The translations under genes and the position numbers were made by a program. Positions 8,834 through 17,909 of a stretch of 63,085 nt of DNA are shown one piece after another (position 1 is the stretch's first letter; every line of letters starts with the position of its first letter). The notes under the pieces were generated by a model. That model had not been told where the DNA came from. It made no database searches and saw nothing but the letters and a program-made list of their open reading frames with translations. Source of the stretch: Sporomusaceae bacterium FL31 (GTDB lineage Bacteria; Bacillota; Negativicutes; DSM-1736; Dendrosporobacteraceae); NCBI GenBank assembly GCA_003990955.1, contig BIFV01000009.1, positions 1 through 63,085 on the forward strand, in the 5' to 3' direction.

Positions 8834-10816
8834 TTGATTCAATTTAAAGGATTTAAAAGCTTATTGAGTAAGATGACAGTGATATTTGTGATCATGACAG
8901 TGTTGCCTGCTGTTATCATTGGGATAGTTGCCAATCATAAAGCCAACGCACTACTCGACAACTCCATCCAAAATACTCAGGCTGGCAAAGCGTTGCTGGT
9001 TGCTAGTCGCTTAGATCAATATTTACTGGACGGGAAGGCAAGTATTAATGCTTTAGCAAAAAATCCTTTTGTTTTTCAACCTGGTTCTCAGGAGCAAACA
9101 ATGGTGATGAAGTCATTCTATGAAGGGAATGGGATGTTTGAACTGGTATTTTGTGTTAATCCACAAGGGGTCATTCAGACGTCCTGGCCGCCAACAAATT
9201 TTGGCGGCAAAACTGACTTTACTGATCGTCAGTGGTTTAAAGATGTTGCTAAAGCTAAGGAAGCCATTATGTCCGATACTTATGTATCAGCTTTTACCAA
9301 ACAAGCTACGGCACCGATTGTGGCTCCAATTATAGATACACATGGTCAGCTAGTAGGCTACATTGGGGGGAATATTAAGCTTGACAATGTTACCGCACTA
9401 GCAAAACAGTTGAATGAGGGAAATACCGGAAAAGCGATTATTTTGGATAAAAAGATGTTTTATCTAACTGACAGCCGGGATGATGAAAAAGCTAAAACTC
9501 ATGAATTATATAGTGACCCTCAAATAATGAACATCATTCAATCGCAAGCTGCCACGGTTGCAACCATTGATACAAATCTGGTGAGTTATGCGCCTATTGG
9601 TGAGACTGGTTGGTCGGTAGTGAAGTTGCAGCAAGCCGCTGAAACGATGGAAAGCGCTGACGATCTCCGGAATCTCATCCTTGGTGTTATTGTCGTTTCG
9701 GCGCTGCTGATTGCCGTCATCGGGTTTTCTTATGTAAGGCGTATTTGTCAGCCAGTAACTGATATTACTGCAGTCGCAGAACAAATTGCTCAGGGGCAGC
9801 TAGTCAAACCAGTTATTCATTATAGCGGTGAGGATGAATTGCAGCGCCTTATTGCCGCATTCGGTACGATGACGGATACGTTAGATTCCTTACTTCGCAA
9901 AACTAGCCAGTCGGCTGCGCTTGTTGCTTCTTCAACGGAATTATTGGCTGCCAATGCTGAGCAGTCAGCGCAAGCATCCAGTCAAATTGCGACTGCCATC
10001 AACAGTGTGTCAGAAGGCTCAGAACGACAGATGACTTCGGTGGGAAATACAGTTGCAACAGTTGCTGAAATGTCTAAGGAGTTATCAATTGTGACTGCTA
10101 ATATTCATTCGGTAACAGCCAAATTTCAACAGACAACCCAAGCCGCAAGTGAGGGCAATAGCGAAATGCTGGCCACTATTGATCAGATGAAAAAAGTAGA
10201 AATTACGGTTTCAGATTTGTCTCAGATTATTACGAAACTAGGCAGTCAGTCTCAAACCATCGAACAAATTAGCAGTACCATTGCGGGTATTGCCGATCAA
10301 ACCAATCTTTTAGCTTTAAATGCCGCTATTGAAGCCGCTCGTGCCGGTGAACAAGGACGTGGATTTGCTGTGGTTGCAGAAGAAGTAAGAAAACTTGCTG
10401 AACAATCAGGTGAGTCAGCGCAGCAAATTGCTGAATTAATTCACAGCATTCAAATGGATACACACCAGGCGATAACAGCTATGTCTGAGGGCAACCAGCA
10501 GGTAAGGCTGGGCTCTGATCGAGTGAATGCAACGGGTAAAGCCTTTAACTACATCCTAGAGTTAATTGATTTGGCAGCAGCAGAAATTACCCATGTTGCA
10601 AACTCCATGCGGCAAATTGAAGCAAAAGATCACGAGATTGTTACCGCTGTTAAGCAAATTGAAGAAATCAGCAAAGAAAATGGCGTTCATACGCAATCCG
10701 TTTCTGCGGCTACTGAAGAACAAACAGCAGCTATGCAGGAAATTGCGTTCTCCAGTAAACAATTAGAAACCTCAGTTGAAGAGTTAGGTCAAATCGTAAA
10801 TCAATTTAAACTATAG
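8834..10816 (+). CDS. Methyl-accepting chemotaxis protein with dCache-type sensor
   Basis: 660 aa membrane receptor. An N-terminal transmembrane helix (about residues 13-32) is followed by a ~240-residue extracytoplasmic sensor of the dCache/PAS type ([22 protein letters not shown]). A second helix lies near 282-302. Then come HAMP and the long coiled-coil signalling domain with the hairpin tip [20 protein letters not shown]. It should signal to CheA/CheW. The start is TTG 8834 with AAGGAG 8 nt upstream. Expression is gated by the c-di-GMP riboswitch directly upstream. Confidence 0.92.
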   Translation: MIQFKGFKSLLSKMTVIFVIMTVLPAVIIGIVANHKANALLDNSIQNTQAGKALLVASRLDQYLLDGKASINALAKNPFVFQPGSQEQTMVMKSFYEGNGMFELVFCVNPQGVIQTSWPPTNFGGKTDFTDRQWFKDVAKAKEAIMSDTYVSAFTKQATAPIVAPIIDTHGQLVGYIGGNIKLDNVTALAKQLNEGNTGKAIILDKKMFYLTDSRDDEKAKTHELYSDPQIMNIIQSQAATVATIDTNLVSYAPIGETGWSVVKLQQAAETMESADDLRNLILGVIVVSALLIAVIGFSYVRRICQPVTDITAVAEQIAQGQLVKPVIHYSGEDELQRLIAAFGTMTDTLDSLLRKTSQSAALVASSTELLAANAEQSAQASSQIATAINSVSEGSERQMTSVGNTVATVAEMSKELSIVTANIHSVTAKFQQTTQAASEGNSEMLATIDQMKKVEITVSDLSQIITKLGSQSQTIEQISSTIAGIADQTNLLALNAAIEAARAGEQGRGFAVVAEEVRKLAEQSGESAQQIAELIHSIQMDTHQAITAMSEGNQQVRLGSDRVNATGKAFNYILELIDLAAAEITHVANSMRQIEAKDHEIVTAVKQIEEISKENGVHTQSVSAATEEQTAAMQEIAFSSKQLETSVEELGQIVNQFKL

Positions 10817-11116
10817 ATCAGCGACGGAATAAAATAATCATAATTAGCTGAATTGGACAATTGCTTGATTTTTTAGTCAAGCTGCTATTCAGCTGAAATA
10901 CAGGATTATAGTGCACAAAAAAAGTGCATTGATACATCATAGATCGATATCGCTTGCTGTTGTTATCCTAGGGGGATAATCGGTATGCTCTTTATAGATA
11001 AAAATTTTATAGCTTAGACCTATAGAACTCATGCCTGTGTTGTGCAATAATTAAATAACTGAAATATTTTCGATAACTACTAAAAGTACGAATTAAACTT
11101 TTGGGAGTGAAATGTA
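10817..11116. other. Intergenic region with small hairpins
   Basis: 300 bp without a gene. Hairpins seen: a two-part stem 10846-10894 (AGCTGAAT with ATTCAGCT, inner GCTTGA with TCAAGC), probably ending the MCP message; a small TGCAC/GTGCA hairpin 10912-10928; and TTATCC/GGATAA at 10973-10989. A ribosome binding site GGGAGTG precedes ATG 11117. No known riboswitch was recognised here. Confidence 0.4.
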
Positions 11117-12328
11117 ATGCAGCTATTTGTTGCAAGACAACCAATTTTTAACACCTCTCGAAAAGTGATCGCTTATGAATTATTGTTTAGGCATGAGAAC
11201 CAGCAGGTTTATGACGGTGATGATGGTGACAAAGCCACAGAAGAAGTTATTGTTAATAGTTTTCTTGCCATTGGACTGGATGTATTGACCGGCGGCAAGC
11301 CTGCTTTTATCAATTTTACTGATAATGGGCTGAAAAGTGGTATCGCAGAGCTGCTGCCACCAAATTTGTTGGCAGTTGAAATCTTGGAAACCGTTGAGCC
11401 AGAAGAGGCTGTACTGGCAGCTTGTAAGAACCTTAAACAACAAGGCTATAGCTTAGTCCTGGATGATTTTGTTTTTCGGCCTGGTTACGAGCCTCTGATT
11501 GAGTTAGCGAGTATCATTAAGGTTGATTTTCTGATTACGCCTGCAGGCGAACGAGCAAAGGTACTCCAGCAATTTGGCGGACGCTCAGATTTAAAATTTT
11601 TAGCAGAAAAAGTTGAGACTGAACAAGATTTCCAAGAGGCAGTTCGTGTTGGCTATAGCTATTTTCAAGGCTATTTTTTCAGCAAGCCGGTGATTATTGC
11701 TCGCAAAAGTATTCCTTTTGCCAGATTGTCAGCTTTTCAGCTATTGAAAGCTGTTAATACCCCTGCTTTGGATTTAAGTCAGGTAGAGGCCATTATTCGG
11801 GAAGAAGTAGCCTTTTCCTATCAGCTCTTTAAATACATTAATTCATCGGCTTTTGGCTTCCGGCAGGAGATTAACTCAATCAGACAGGCCTTGGTTCTGC
11901 TTGGACAACGCGAGCTGAAGAAATGGTCGTCGCTGATTGCTTTACGTAATATGGGACAAGAAAAGCCTCCTGAATTGTTAGTTGCCAGTTTGCTGCGAGC
12001 TCACTTTAGCGAACTGATTGCCCAGCAGCTTAAACTGGGTTCAATGGCGTCTGATGCTTTCTTGACTGGGCTGCTATCGCTGATGGACGCCGTTTTGGAT
12101 CAGCCAATGGCTGAAATTATCACAGAGTTGCCATTGCAAAAAGAAATCAAAGCAGCACTTATGGGAAATAGCAATGTTTATCGTGACATACTTAATCTTT
12201 GTATGGCCTACGAACGTGCTGAGTGGGATGAGATTTTTCGTTGGGCAGACAAATTAAAACTTGATGAATCGGAGCTGCCAGGTTTGATTTTAAGTGCTTT
12301 GACTGCCGTCGGAAGTGCCGAGATTTAA
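11117..12328 (+). CDS. EAL-HDOD signalling protein (YuxH/CdgJ type)
   Basis: 403 aa. The N-terminal EAL-like domain starts with the family's typical FVARQPIF and shows AVEILET in place of EAL, LDDFVF and AEKVET. The C-terminal HDOD domain spans about residues 200-400. EAL-HDOD proteins are usually degenerate phosphodiesterases that act by binding c-di-GMP or protein partners. Here the first Glu and the DD pair are kept while the rest is altered, so activity cannot be called from sequence. It lies among c-di-GMP genes. No membrane segments. Confidence 0.85.
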   Translation: MQLFVARQPIFNTSRKVIAYELLFRHENQQVYDGDDGDKATEEVIVNSFLAIGLDVLTGGKPAFINFTDNGLKSGIAELLPPNLLAVEILETVEPEEAVLAACKNLKQQGYSLVLDDFVFRPGYEPLIELASIIKVDFLITPAGERAKVLQQFGGRSDLKFLAEKVETEQDFQEAVRVGYSYFQGYFFSKPVIIARKSIPFARLSAFQLLKAVNTPALDLSQVEAIIREEVAFSYQLFKYINSSAFGFRQEINSIRQALVLLGQRELKKWSSLIALRNMGQEKPPELLVASLLRAHFSELIAQQLKLGSMASDAFLTGLLSLMDAVLDQPMAEIITELPLQKEIKAALMGNSNVYRDILNLCMAYERAEWDEIFRWADKLKLDESELPGLILSALTAVGSAEI

Positions 12329-12362
12329 AAATGATTAGCGAAAGAAGAATGGTGATTTTGCT

Positions 12363-12521
12363 ATGAAAAAGTTTATTTGCTTAGTCTGTGGTTTTGAGTG
12401 GTATAGCGCAAGTACCATTAATACCCCTTGTGAAAGGTGTGGTGGTATGATTGCTGAGGCTGAAGCACAGGATGATACCCATACAACTAGCAGTGAAAAG
12501 CCTTCTTCACAATTAAACTAA
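12363..12521 (+). CDS. Small zinc-ribbon protein, 52 aa
   Basis: Short frame of 52 residues starting MKKFICLVCGFEW with a second CERCG knuckle, giving a CxxC...CxxC zinc-ribbon or rubredoxin-like site. The C-terminal tail is polar and probably disordered. It follows the EAL-HDOD gene by 34 nt and may be cotranscribed. The ribosome binding site is weak. The four spaced cysteines argue that it is real; function unknown. Confidence 0.6.
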   Translation: MKKFICLVCGFEWYSASTINTPCERCGGMIAEAEAQDDTHTTSSEKPSSQLN

Positions 12522-12609
12522 ATAGTTGATTAAAGTAAACTTCTGTGGAATGATGAAAACTTGATGCTTAACTTGTTCTTTATTTAGGTGTTCGTGCAAG
12601 GCGACATTT

Positions 12610-12694
12610 TGCAATATCGGCAAACTTATCGAAAGATAAGGACGCAAAGCCATGGGTCTAACGATCGTATGATACAAGACTGCCAGGTTGCTGT
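12610..12694 (+). ncRNA. c-di-GMP-I (GEMM-I) riboswitch, copy 2
   Basis: Same core as copy 1: GGCAAACTTATCGAAAGATAAG, GGACGCAAAGCCATGGGTCTAA and GCCAGGTTGC (12682-12691). The base before GCAAAC is again G. It controls an HD-GYP protein predicted to degrade c-di-GMP, giving a feedback loop in which high c-di-GMP would induce its own hydrolase if the switch is an ON switch. Confidence 0.93.
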
Positions 12695-12737
12695 AATGAT
12701 TTAAATCATATCGGCGATAGGCAGTCTTGTTTTATTT
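12676..12737 (+). terminator. Riboswitch 2 expression-platform terminator
   Basis: AAGACTGCC (12676-12684) pairs with GGCAGTCTT (12720-12728), followed by GTTTTATTT. The left arm overlaps the aptamer's 3' strand, so ligand binding should prevent termination, as in copy 1. Confidence 0.75.
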
Positions 12738-12769
12738 ATCATTTAGCGTTGATTTCGAAGGGATGATGT

Positions 12770-13813
12770 ATGGTGGGAGTAAAGCGCTATTTTTTGACTC
12801 ATGCTGTGCCTGGAATGGTGCTGGCACAAGCTGTTCTACATTCTGATGGACAAGTCTTAGTAGCAGCAGGAACCATTTTAGGTGAGGAGCACATTCAATT
12901 GCTCCGGGGCATGGAGATTACTAAAATTGAAATACTGGAAACCGATTGTGATCCGAGACAGGATTTACCGGAATCTTTTACTACATCCTATTATGAGATT
13001 GTGAATACTGTTCGACAGACATTTGCGCAGGTACGCTATTTAAACTTACTGCCAATGCAAGAACTTAAGAAAGTGCTGTATTGGTGGAATGAGCCGTGGT
13101 TAAGCTCAGCCGGAGTCTTACAATTTCTGAATTTAGTACGCAGCGAAGAAAACTATGTTTTTCAGCATTCTACCAATGTTGCAATTATTAACGGATTGTT
13201 GGGAAAATGGATGGGATTGCCTCCCTATGTTCAACAAGAATTAATTTTAGTTGGGTTATTGCATGATATCGGGAAATCACAGATCCCTTTAGAAATACTA
13301 AATAAGCCTGAACGGTTAGATTCAAACGAAATGGAAATTATGAAAGAGCATGCGGTAAAAGGTTTTGACTTGCTGAAAAAGACTAGCGGCATATCTTCCG
13401 ATGTTCTGTTGGGGGTAGCTCAGCATCATGAGCGTATTGATGGGTCTGGTTATCCTATGGGACTAAAGGCAGGAAATATTCATTTATATGCACGCATTAC
13501 TGCAGTTGCTGATTGTTATGATGCAATGACATCTGACCGGGTGTATTATAAACGCAGGACACCTTTTACTGTTATTGAGATTATTCATTCAGAAATGTTT
13601 AGTAAGTTAGATCCAATTATCAGCAGTGTTTTGATGAATCAGCTAAAAAATATCTTTATTGGTTCTATGGTGTTACTCAGTGATGGCCGCCAGGCTGAAG
13701 TCATTCTACTCGGTAGTGATGTAACCATAAGGCCAACGGTCAGGACGAATGACGGGCAGTTTATTGATCTTGAAAAAAATAGAACATTATCGATTGTTGC
13801 TCTGGACAATTAG
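12770..13813 (+). CDS. HD-GYP domain c-di-GMP phosphodiesterase
   Basis: 347 aa, cytoplasmic. An N-terminal ~110-residue region resembles those of other HD-GYP proteins. The HD-GYP domain then has LLHDIGKSQIP, a downstream EH in MKEHAVKGFDLL, and QHHERIDGSGYPMG with the GYP signature. All metal-binding His/Asp positions I can recognise are present, so c-di-GMP hydrolysis is likely. A ~60-residue C-terminal extension follows. The start is ATG 12770 behind GAAGGGATG. A c-di-GMP riboswitch controls it. Confidence 0.92.
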   Translation: MVGVKRYFLTHAVPGMVLAQAVLHSDGQVLVAAGTILGEEHIQLLRGMEITKIEILETDCDPRQDLPESFTTSYYEIVNTVRQTFAQVRYLNLLPMQELKKVLYWWNEPWLSSAGVLQFLNLVRSEENYVFQHSTNVAIINGLLGKWMGLPPYVQQELILVGLLHDIGKSQIPLEILNKPERLDSNEMEIMKEHAVKGFDLLKKTSGISSDVLLGVAQHHERIDGSGYPMGLKAGNIHLYARITAVADCYDAMTSDRVYYKRRTPFTVIEIIHSEMFSKLDPIISSVLMNQLKNIFIGSMVLLSDGRQAEVILLGSDVTIRPTVRTNDGQFIDLEKNRTLSIVALDN

Positions 13814-14009
13814 GCCCTGATATGCAGAGGCAACCTCGATCTATGGATAATCTTTTGGTGTAAATTATGTCAGATTGTAGACCGTGTTCAGGCAGGAAAT
13901 AGATTTGCAAACAAAGAAAATTAACAACATATTTATCAGATAATTCACATCAGCAATCGATCTAGGCCGTCTGATCAAATTCTATTTTACTGAGAGAGGA
14001 TTTTTATAG

Positions 14010-14528
14010 ATGACACGTAAGTATGCATTTTCCTGGGATCTTTTAGGAGATATCAGTGTTGGCAGGCCTAATCTGGGACCAATGGTCGGCACTGAGGTTT
14101 ATCGTTTAATGCAATATTGTTTTCGGGATATTCTTGAGAAAAACTTTGGGACGGAAAAAGCCGATCAGCTGTTTTTTGAAGCAGGATTGCTGGCTGGAGT
14201 AGAATTTTATAAAAATGTCATTAAAGAAGCCGATAATTTTAGTGATTTTATTAAAAGTCTGCAAGCTATTTTAGTGGAAAAAAAGATTGGGATTTTAAGA
14301 GTAGAAAGTGCTGATTTTGACAACGGCAAGTTCATATTAAGCGTATTTGAGGATCTGGATTGCTCGGGGTTGCCAGAACTAGACTATGTAATGTGCGTTT
14401 ATGATGAAGGGTTTATTGCCGGGCTTTTTGAGGGTTTTACCGGAAAAAAATTCAAAGTTAAAGAAGTGGATTGTTGGTGCACTGGTGATCGTACCTGCCG
14501 TTTTTCTGCTGAGATTATTCAACAGTAA
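14010..14528 (+). CDS. V4R (4-vinyl reductase) domain protein
   Basis: 172 aa. The C-terminal half is a V4R domain with the typical CWCTGDRTCRF ending, rich in Cys. V4R domains bind small hydrophobic or aromatic ligands or metals and serve as sensor modules of XylR/DmpR-type regulators. It begins behind GAGAGGA and lies 29 nt upstream of a PAS/PucR-type regulator, so it may be the detached sensor of that regulator (inference). Confidence 0.82.
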   Translation: MTRKYAFSWDLLGDISVGRPNLGPMVGTEVYRLMQYCFRDILEKNFGTEKADQLFFEAGLLAGVEFYKNVIKEADNFSDFIKSLQAILVEKKIGILRVESADFDNGKFILSVFEDLDCSGLPELDYVMCVYDEGFIAGLFEGFTGKKFKVKEVDCWCTGDRTCRFSAEIIQQ

Positions 14529-14557
14529 GTTAGGTTGCCTATTGGGAGGATTAAGAT

Positions 14558-16141
14558 TTGGAGTCGGTAGAAAAAATTAGTCTGCTATTTAATGAATTAT
14601 TGCAAAAACGCGGCTTAACGACTGGCATTGATAGCCAGGAGAACCCGGTCATAAAGCAGCTGATAGAAGATTTTATGGTGATACGGGACTTTACTCATGC
14701 CATATCCAATGGGGATTTGTCGCAAAATCTAGAAATAAAGGGGTTTTGGGCCGGTGCCTTAAAAGCCCTGCAGGCCAATCTTCGACATTTGACCTGGCAA
14801 GCCAAAATGGTTGAATCAGGTGATTACAGCCAGCATGTTGCATTTATGGGCGATTTCTCTATCGCTTTCAACACGATGATTCGACGGTTAGAGCAAGCCG
14901 AGGAAAATGAAAAGAAATACATCCAAGCCCTTGAAGAAAGTGAACAGAAATACCGCCTGATTGCTGAAAACACGGATGATGTCATCTTATTGATGGATGA
15001 AAATCTTAATGTGACTTATGTGAGTCCATCCATTGAAAAGCTGCTAGGCTATCATGCCGATGAATTTCGACAGTTACCAGTTTCTGAACGGGTGCTGCCT
15101 TTAATGGAGACGACATTACGGAATTTATTAAAAACTGGTGATCTATACCAATCCCAAAATCCAATGTTGTTAGAACTTGAGCAACGCTGTAAGAATGGCA
15201 ATTTAATTTGGATGGAGTCACTGATTAGTATTGCTAGAAATGATCAAGGTGTTTTTTCAGGTTTTCTTTGTGTCACTCGTAATATTACAATTCGTAAACA
15301 GACGGAAAACTTGTTGCAACGTTCTTATATACGCAGACAAAGAAATAGTTTTTTAAATGATTTGCTTAATGGACTGGTTGGCCCGGAGACTGAGACTTAT
15401 GCAGCAGCCCTGCGAATGGGAATACAATTCCCCCGACAGTTTTCCATGTACTTTTTAGAACTTGAAGTTTTTAATCTTTCGGATGACAATTCAGAAGCAT
15501 TACGGCAAAAGCAAAGAATTCTTGATACTATTTTGGATATGCTGAATGCTGCCGATCATTCAACCATCGCCTGGGAGGCAGCCACTGGAATTGGTATCTT
15601 ACAGCACTTGCCTATTCAGTCAGAGCGAAAAGCACAAGAGCTTGCAGCGGCAAAAGTCTATGCCAATCGTATTCAAGCCGCCTTTCCTGATATTCAAGTT
15701 CGAATCGGTATCAGTGATTATTTTGAGTCAATCACTTGTTTTGCAAGGCGTTTTAATCATGCAAAAACTGCGGTTACCGCTGGACGAGTATTGGCTCCGA
15801 ATGAAGTGATATGCCATTTCGAAGATTGCGGTGTTTACCAAGTAATGACTAGTTTCGCCGCTACTGAGGAAGCTGATTTGTTTATTGAAAAAAATTTAGG
15901 GCCGCTTATTGCCTATGATCAACTGAATGGAACCGATTTGGTATTTACTTTGGAAAAAATCTTAGCTGGACCAAGTATTAAGGAAGTTGCTAATCAGATT
16001 TTTGTCCATCATAAAACCATTGCTTTTCGTAAGCAGCGGATCGAGAAAATACTAAATGTTATGTTGGAATCGGCTGATACCCGCATGCTTCTTGGAACCG
16101 CCTTACGACTGCAGAAAATTGCTCAGCTGTCAAAAACCTAA
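14558..16141 (+). CDS. PAS-domain regulator with PucR/CdaR-type helix-turn-helix C-terminus
   Basis: 527 aa. An N-terminal region (1-125) looks HAMP-like and helical. A PAS domain lies at about 128-245 (AENTDDVILLMDENLNVTYVSPS), then a GGDEF-like PucR linker domain. The C-terminal HTH_30 has the signature IKEVANQIFVHHKTIAFRKQRIEKIL. Such proteins activate catabolic genes in response to small molecules. TTG 14558 with GGGAGGA 7 nt upstream is the start. It follows the V4R gene directly, and a terminator ends the unit. Confidence 0.85.
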   Translation: MESVEKISLLFNELLQKRGLTTGIDSQENPVIKQLIEDFMVIRDFTHAISNGDLSQNLEIKGFWAGALKALQANLRHLTWQAKMVESGDYSQHVAFMGDFSIAFNTMIRRLEQAEENEKKYIQALEESEQKYRLIAENTDDVILLMDENLNVTYVSPSIEKLLGYHADEFRQLPVSERVLPLMETTLRNLLKTGDLYQSQNPMLLELEQRCKNGNLIWMESLISIARNDQGVFSGFLCVTRNITIRKQTENLLQRSYIRRQRNSFLNDLLNGLVGPETETYAAALRMGIQFPRQFSMYFLELEVFNLSDDNSEALRQKQRILDTILDMLNAADHSTIAWEAATGIGILQHLPIQSERKAQELAAAKVYANRIQAAFPDIQVRIGISDYFESITCFARRFNHAKTAVTAGRVLAPNEVICHFEDCGVYQVMTSFAATEEADLFIEKNLGPLIAYDQLNGTDLVFTLEKILAGPSIKEVANQIFVHHKTIAFRKQRIEKILNVMLESADTRMLLGTALRLQKIAQLSKT

Positions 16142-16173
16142 AAGACCCGCGAAAAAATGGCGGGTCTTTTTGC
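16141..16173 (+). terminator. Intrinsic terminator after the V4R/PucR unit
   Basis: AAAGACCCGC (16141-16150) pairs with GCGGGTCTTT (16160-16169), then TTTTGC. It starts at the last base of the PucR-type gene. Confidence 0.88.
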
Positions 16174-16335
16174 TATAAATCTTGAGTGTCAAACAGTTAT
16201 TACTATCAAAGCAAGGGTGGCTTTTACGCGTTCCTCTTGAGACATAGCTGCCGAGGCCTGGATGGTAGCTAAATGATTCAGTTTAAGCGTTTCAACAACT
16301 CGACGGGCTATCAGCTTTAAAATACAAATTGTTAC

Positions 16336-16364
16336 TTGCCTTTTCTAGACGACTGGTCTAATAT
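16336..16364 (+). promoter_or_regulatory. tetR promoter with NemR-like operator in the spacer
   Basis: -35 TTGCCT (16336-16341), 17-bp spacer, -10 TAATAT (16359-16364). The 15-bp operator TAGACGACTGGTCTA (16346-16360; arms TAGAC and GTCTA) fills the spacer, so repressor binding would block RNA polymerase. It resembles the NemR box of E. coli. A second copy lies at 17000-17014. Confidence 0.75.
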
Positions 16365-16370
16365 AGAATT

Positions 16371-16961
16371 ATGAAAAATCTTACCAAAGAAAAACTTATC
16401 AAAGCTGGTGCGAAGGCTATGCTGGCAAAAAGCTATCATGCCGTAGGAATTCAGGAAATATTATCAACAGTTGAAGTACCGAAAGGATCGTTTTATCATT
16501 ATTTTGAATCAAAGGAAGATTTTGGTGTTGCCATTATTGAGTTTTATGGTGACCAGTTAGCTAAGTCTATTACTACACAATTGACTGCGCAGGAATTATC
16601 GCCTCGCAATCGTTTGAAAGAATATTTCTTATCCATTCGTGAGTATTACAGCCAACGTGGTTATCATCAAGGCTGTTTGGTAGCTAAGTTGGCTACTGAA
16701 GTCGCGGAGGCCAGTCCGCGCATGCGCACTGCCTTAAAAGGTCAATTTGATAGGTGGTGCCACTTGTTTGCTATTTGTATTCAAGAAGGGCAGCAAGCCG
16801 GTGATATTCCAGCCGGCCACGAGCCTGACGCATTGGCTGAATTTATCTACAGCTCCTGGGAAGGGGCGCTGATTCGCATGCAGGTCAATCACGATTTAGT
16901 TGCACTCGATAACTTTATTCGCTATATTTTTACTTATATCATACCGCCGCTTCGTACGTGA
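16371..16961 (+). CDS. TetR/AcrR family repressor, NemR-like
   Basis: 196 aa. The N-terminal HTH includes VGIQEILSTVEVPKGSFYHYF. The ligand domain has GYHQGCLVAKLATE, where the Cys matches the redox/electrophile-sensing Cys region of NemR-type repressors. It probably senses electrophiles or quinones and controls its own gene and the downstream crotonase/nitroreductase pair. There is no visible ribosome binding site, and the predicted transcription start falls at or next to the ATG, so the message may be leaderless. Confidence 0.88.
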   Translation: MKNLTKEKLIKAGAKAMLAKSYHAVGIQEILSTVEVPKGSFYHYFESKEDFGVAIIEFYGDQLAKSITTQLTAQELSPRNRLKEYFLSIREYYSQRGYHQGCLVAKLATEVAEASPRMRTALKGQFDRWCHLFAICIQEGQQAGDIPAGHEPDALAEFIYSSWEGALIRMQVNHDLVALDNFIRYIFTYIIPPLRT

Positions 16962-16999
16962 TAGGGTGATTTTATTCACCATATTATCATATTCGCTTC

Positions 17000-17014
17000 A
17001 AGACGACCGGTCTA
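17000..17014 (+). promoter_or_regulatory. Second NemR-like operator
   Basis: AAGACGACCGGTCTA differs from the tetR operator at two positions and keeps the AGAC/GTCT arms and central GAC-GG. It lies just upstream of a possible promoter (-35 TTGATT 17017-17022, -10 GATAAT 17041-17046) for the crotonase gene. Confidence 0.7.
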
Positions 17015-17072
17015 TTTTGATTGTTTTGCTAGTAAGTGATGATAATAAGAATCTTCAGAAGGAGGAGTTCAT

Positions 17073-17858
17073 GTGCTGAATGTTGAGAATCTGTTATTTG
17101 AAAAGCAAGAGGGGATTGGACTTATTACTGTAAATCGACCCAAAGCATTAAATGCTCTAAACAGGGCAACCTTAGTGGAAATCGACAGTTTATTTGAAGT
17201 GCTGGGCAAAGATGAGGAGATCAAAGCCATTATTATCACTGGCAGCGGAGATAAGGCATTTGTCGCCGGTGCTGATATTACGGAGATGCAGCAAATGACT
17301 GGTGTGGAAGGACGCGCCTGGGGAAGGCTGGCTCAGGCGGTGTTTCATAAAATTGAGAACTTTCCGCGGCCGGTATTGGCTGCTGTAAATGGCTATGCCT
17401 TGGGGGGCGGTTGTGAATTGGCAATGGCCTGTGATATCCGGATTGCCTCGGAAAAGGCTAAATTCGGTCAACCCGAAGTCAGTTTAGGAATTACGCCAGG
17501 ATTTGGCGGGACACAGCGACTGCCGCGTCTTATTGGCAGGGGACGGGCGAAAGAGCTGCTATTTACCGGAGACATGATTGATGCTGAGGAAGCTTACCGG
17601 ATCGGGCTGGTTAATAAAATCGCTGCCCATCAGAACTTAGTGGAGACAGCTAAGGAAATGGCTAACCGAATCATGCTGCGCGGACCGGTTGCTGTTACAT
17701 TATGCAAAGCCGCTGTCAATGAAGGTCTGGATGTTGATCTCGAATCTGGCTGTGCCTACGAAGCGGAAGTATTTGGTCTATGTTTTGCAACTGCTGACCA
17801 GAAAGAAGGTATGACTGCGTTTCTAGAAAAGCGCAAACCCGCTTTTCGCGGAAAATAA
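17073..17858 (+). CDS. Enoyl-CoA hydratase / crotonase family protein
   Basis: 261 aa, full family length. It shows the crotonase oxyanion-hole segments AFVAGADITEM and NGYALGGGCELAMACDIRIAS, and the catalytic-Glu regions GQPEVSLGITPGFGGTQRLPR. Closest in style to 3-hydroxybutyryl-CoA dehydratase (Crt). The usual clostridial butyryl-CoA neighbours are absent, so the physiological substrate is unclear. GTG 17073 is the start (AGAAGGAGGAG about 8 nt upstream); the ATG at 17071 is out of frame. It follows a NemR-like operator and precedes a nitroreductase. Confidence 0.9.
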   Translation: MLNVENLLFEKQEGIGLITVNRPKALNALNRATLVEIDSLFEVLGKDEEIKAIIITGSGDKAFVAGADITEMQQMTGVEGRAWGRLAQAVFHKIENFPRPVLAAVNGYALGGGCELAMACDIRIASEKAKFGQPEVSLGITPGFGGTQRLPRLIGRGRAKELLFTGDMIDAEEAYRIGLVNKIAAHQNLVETAKEMANRIMLRGPVAVTLCKAAVNEGLDVDLESGCAYEAEVFGLCFATADQKEGMTAFLEKRKPAFRGK

Positions 17859-17909
17859 ATAAGGGTTATTTGGCAGCAGCTAATTAAAATATGCAGGGAG
17901 GAAGTTATC

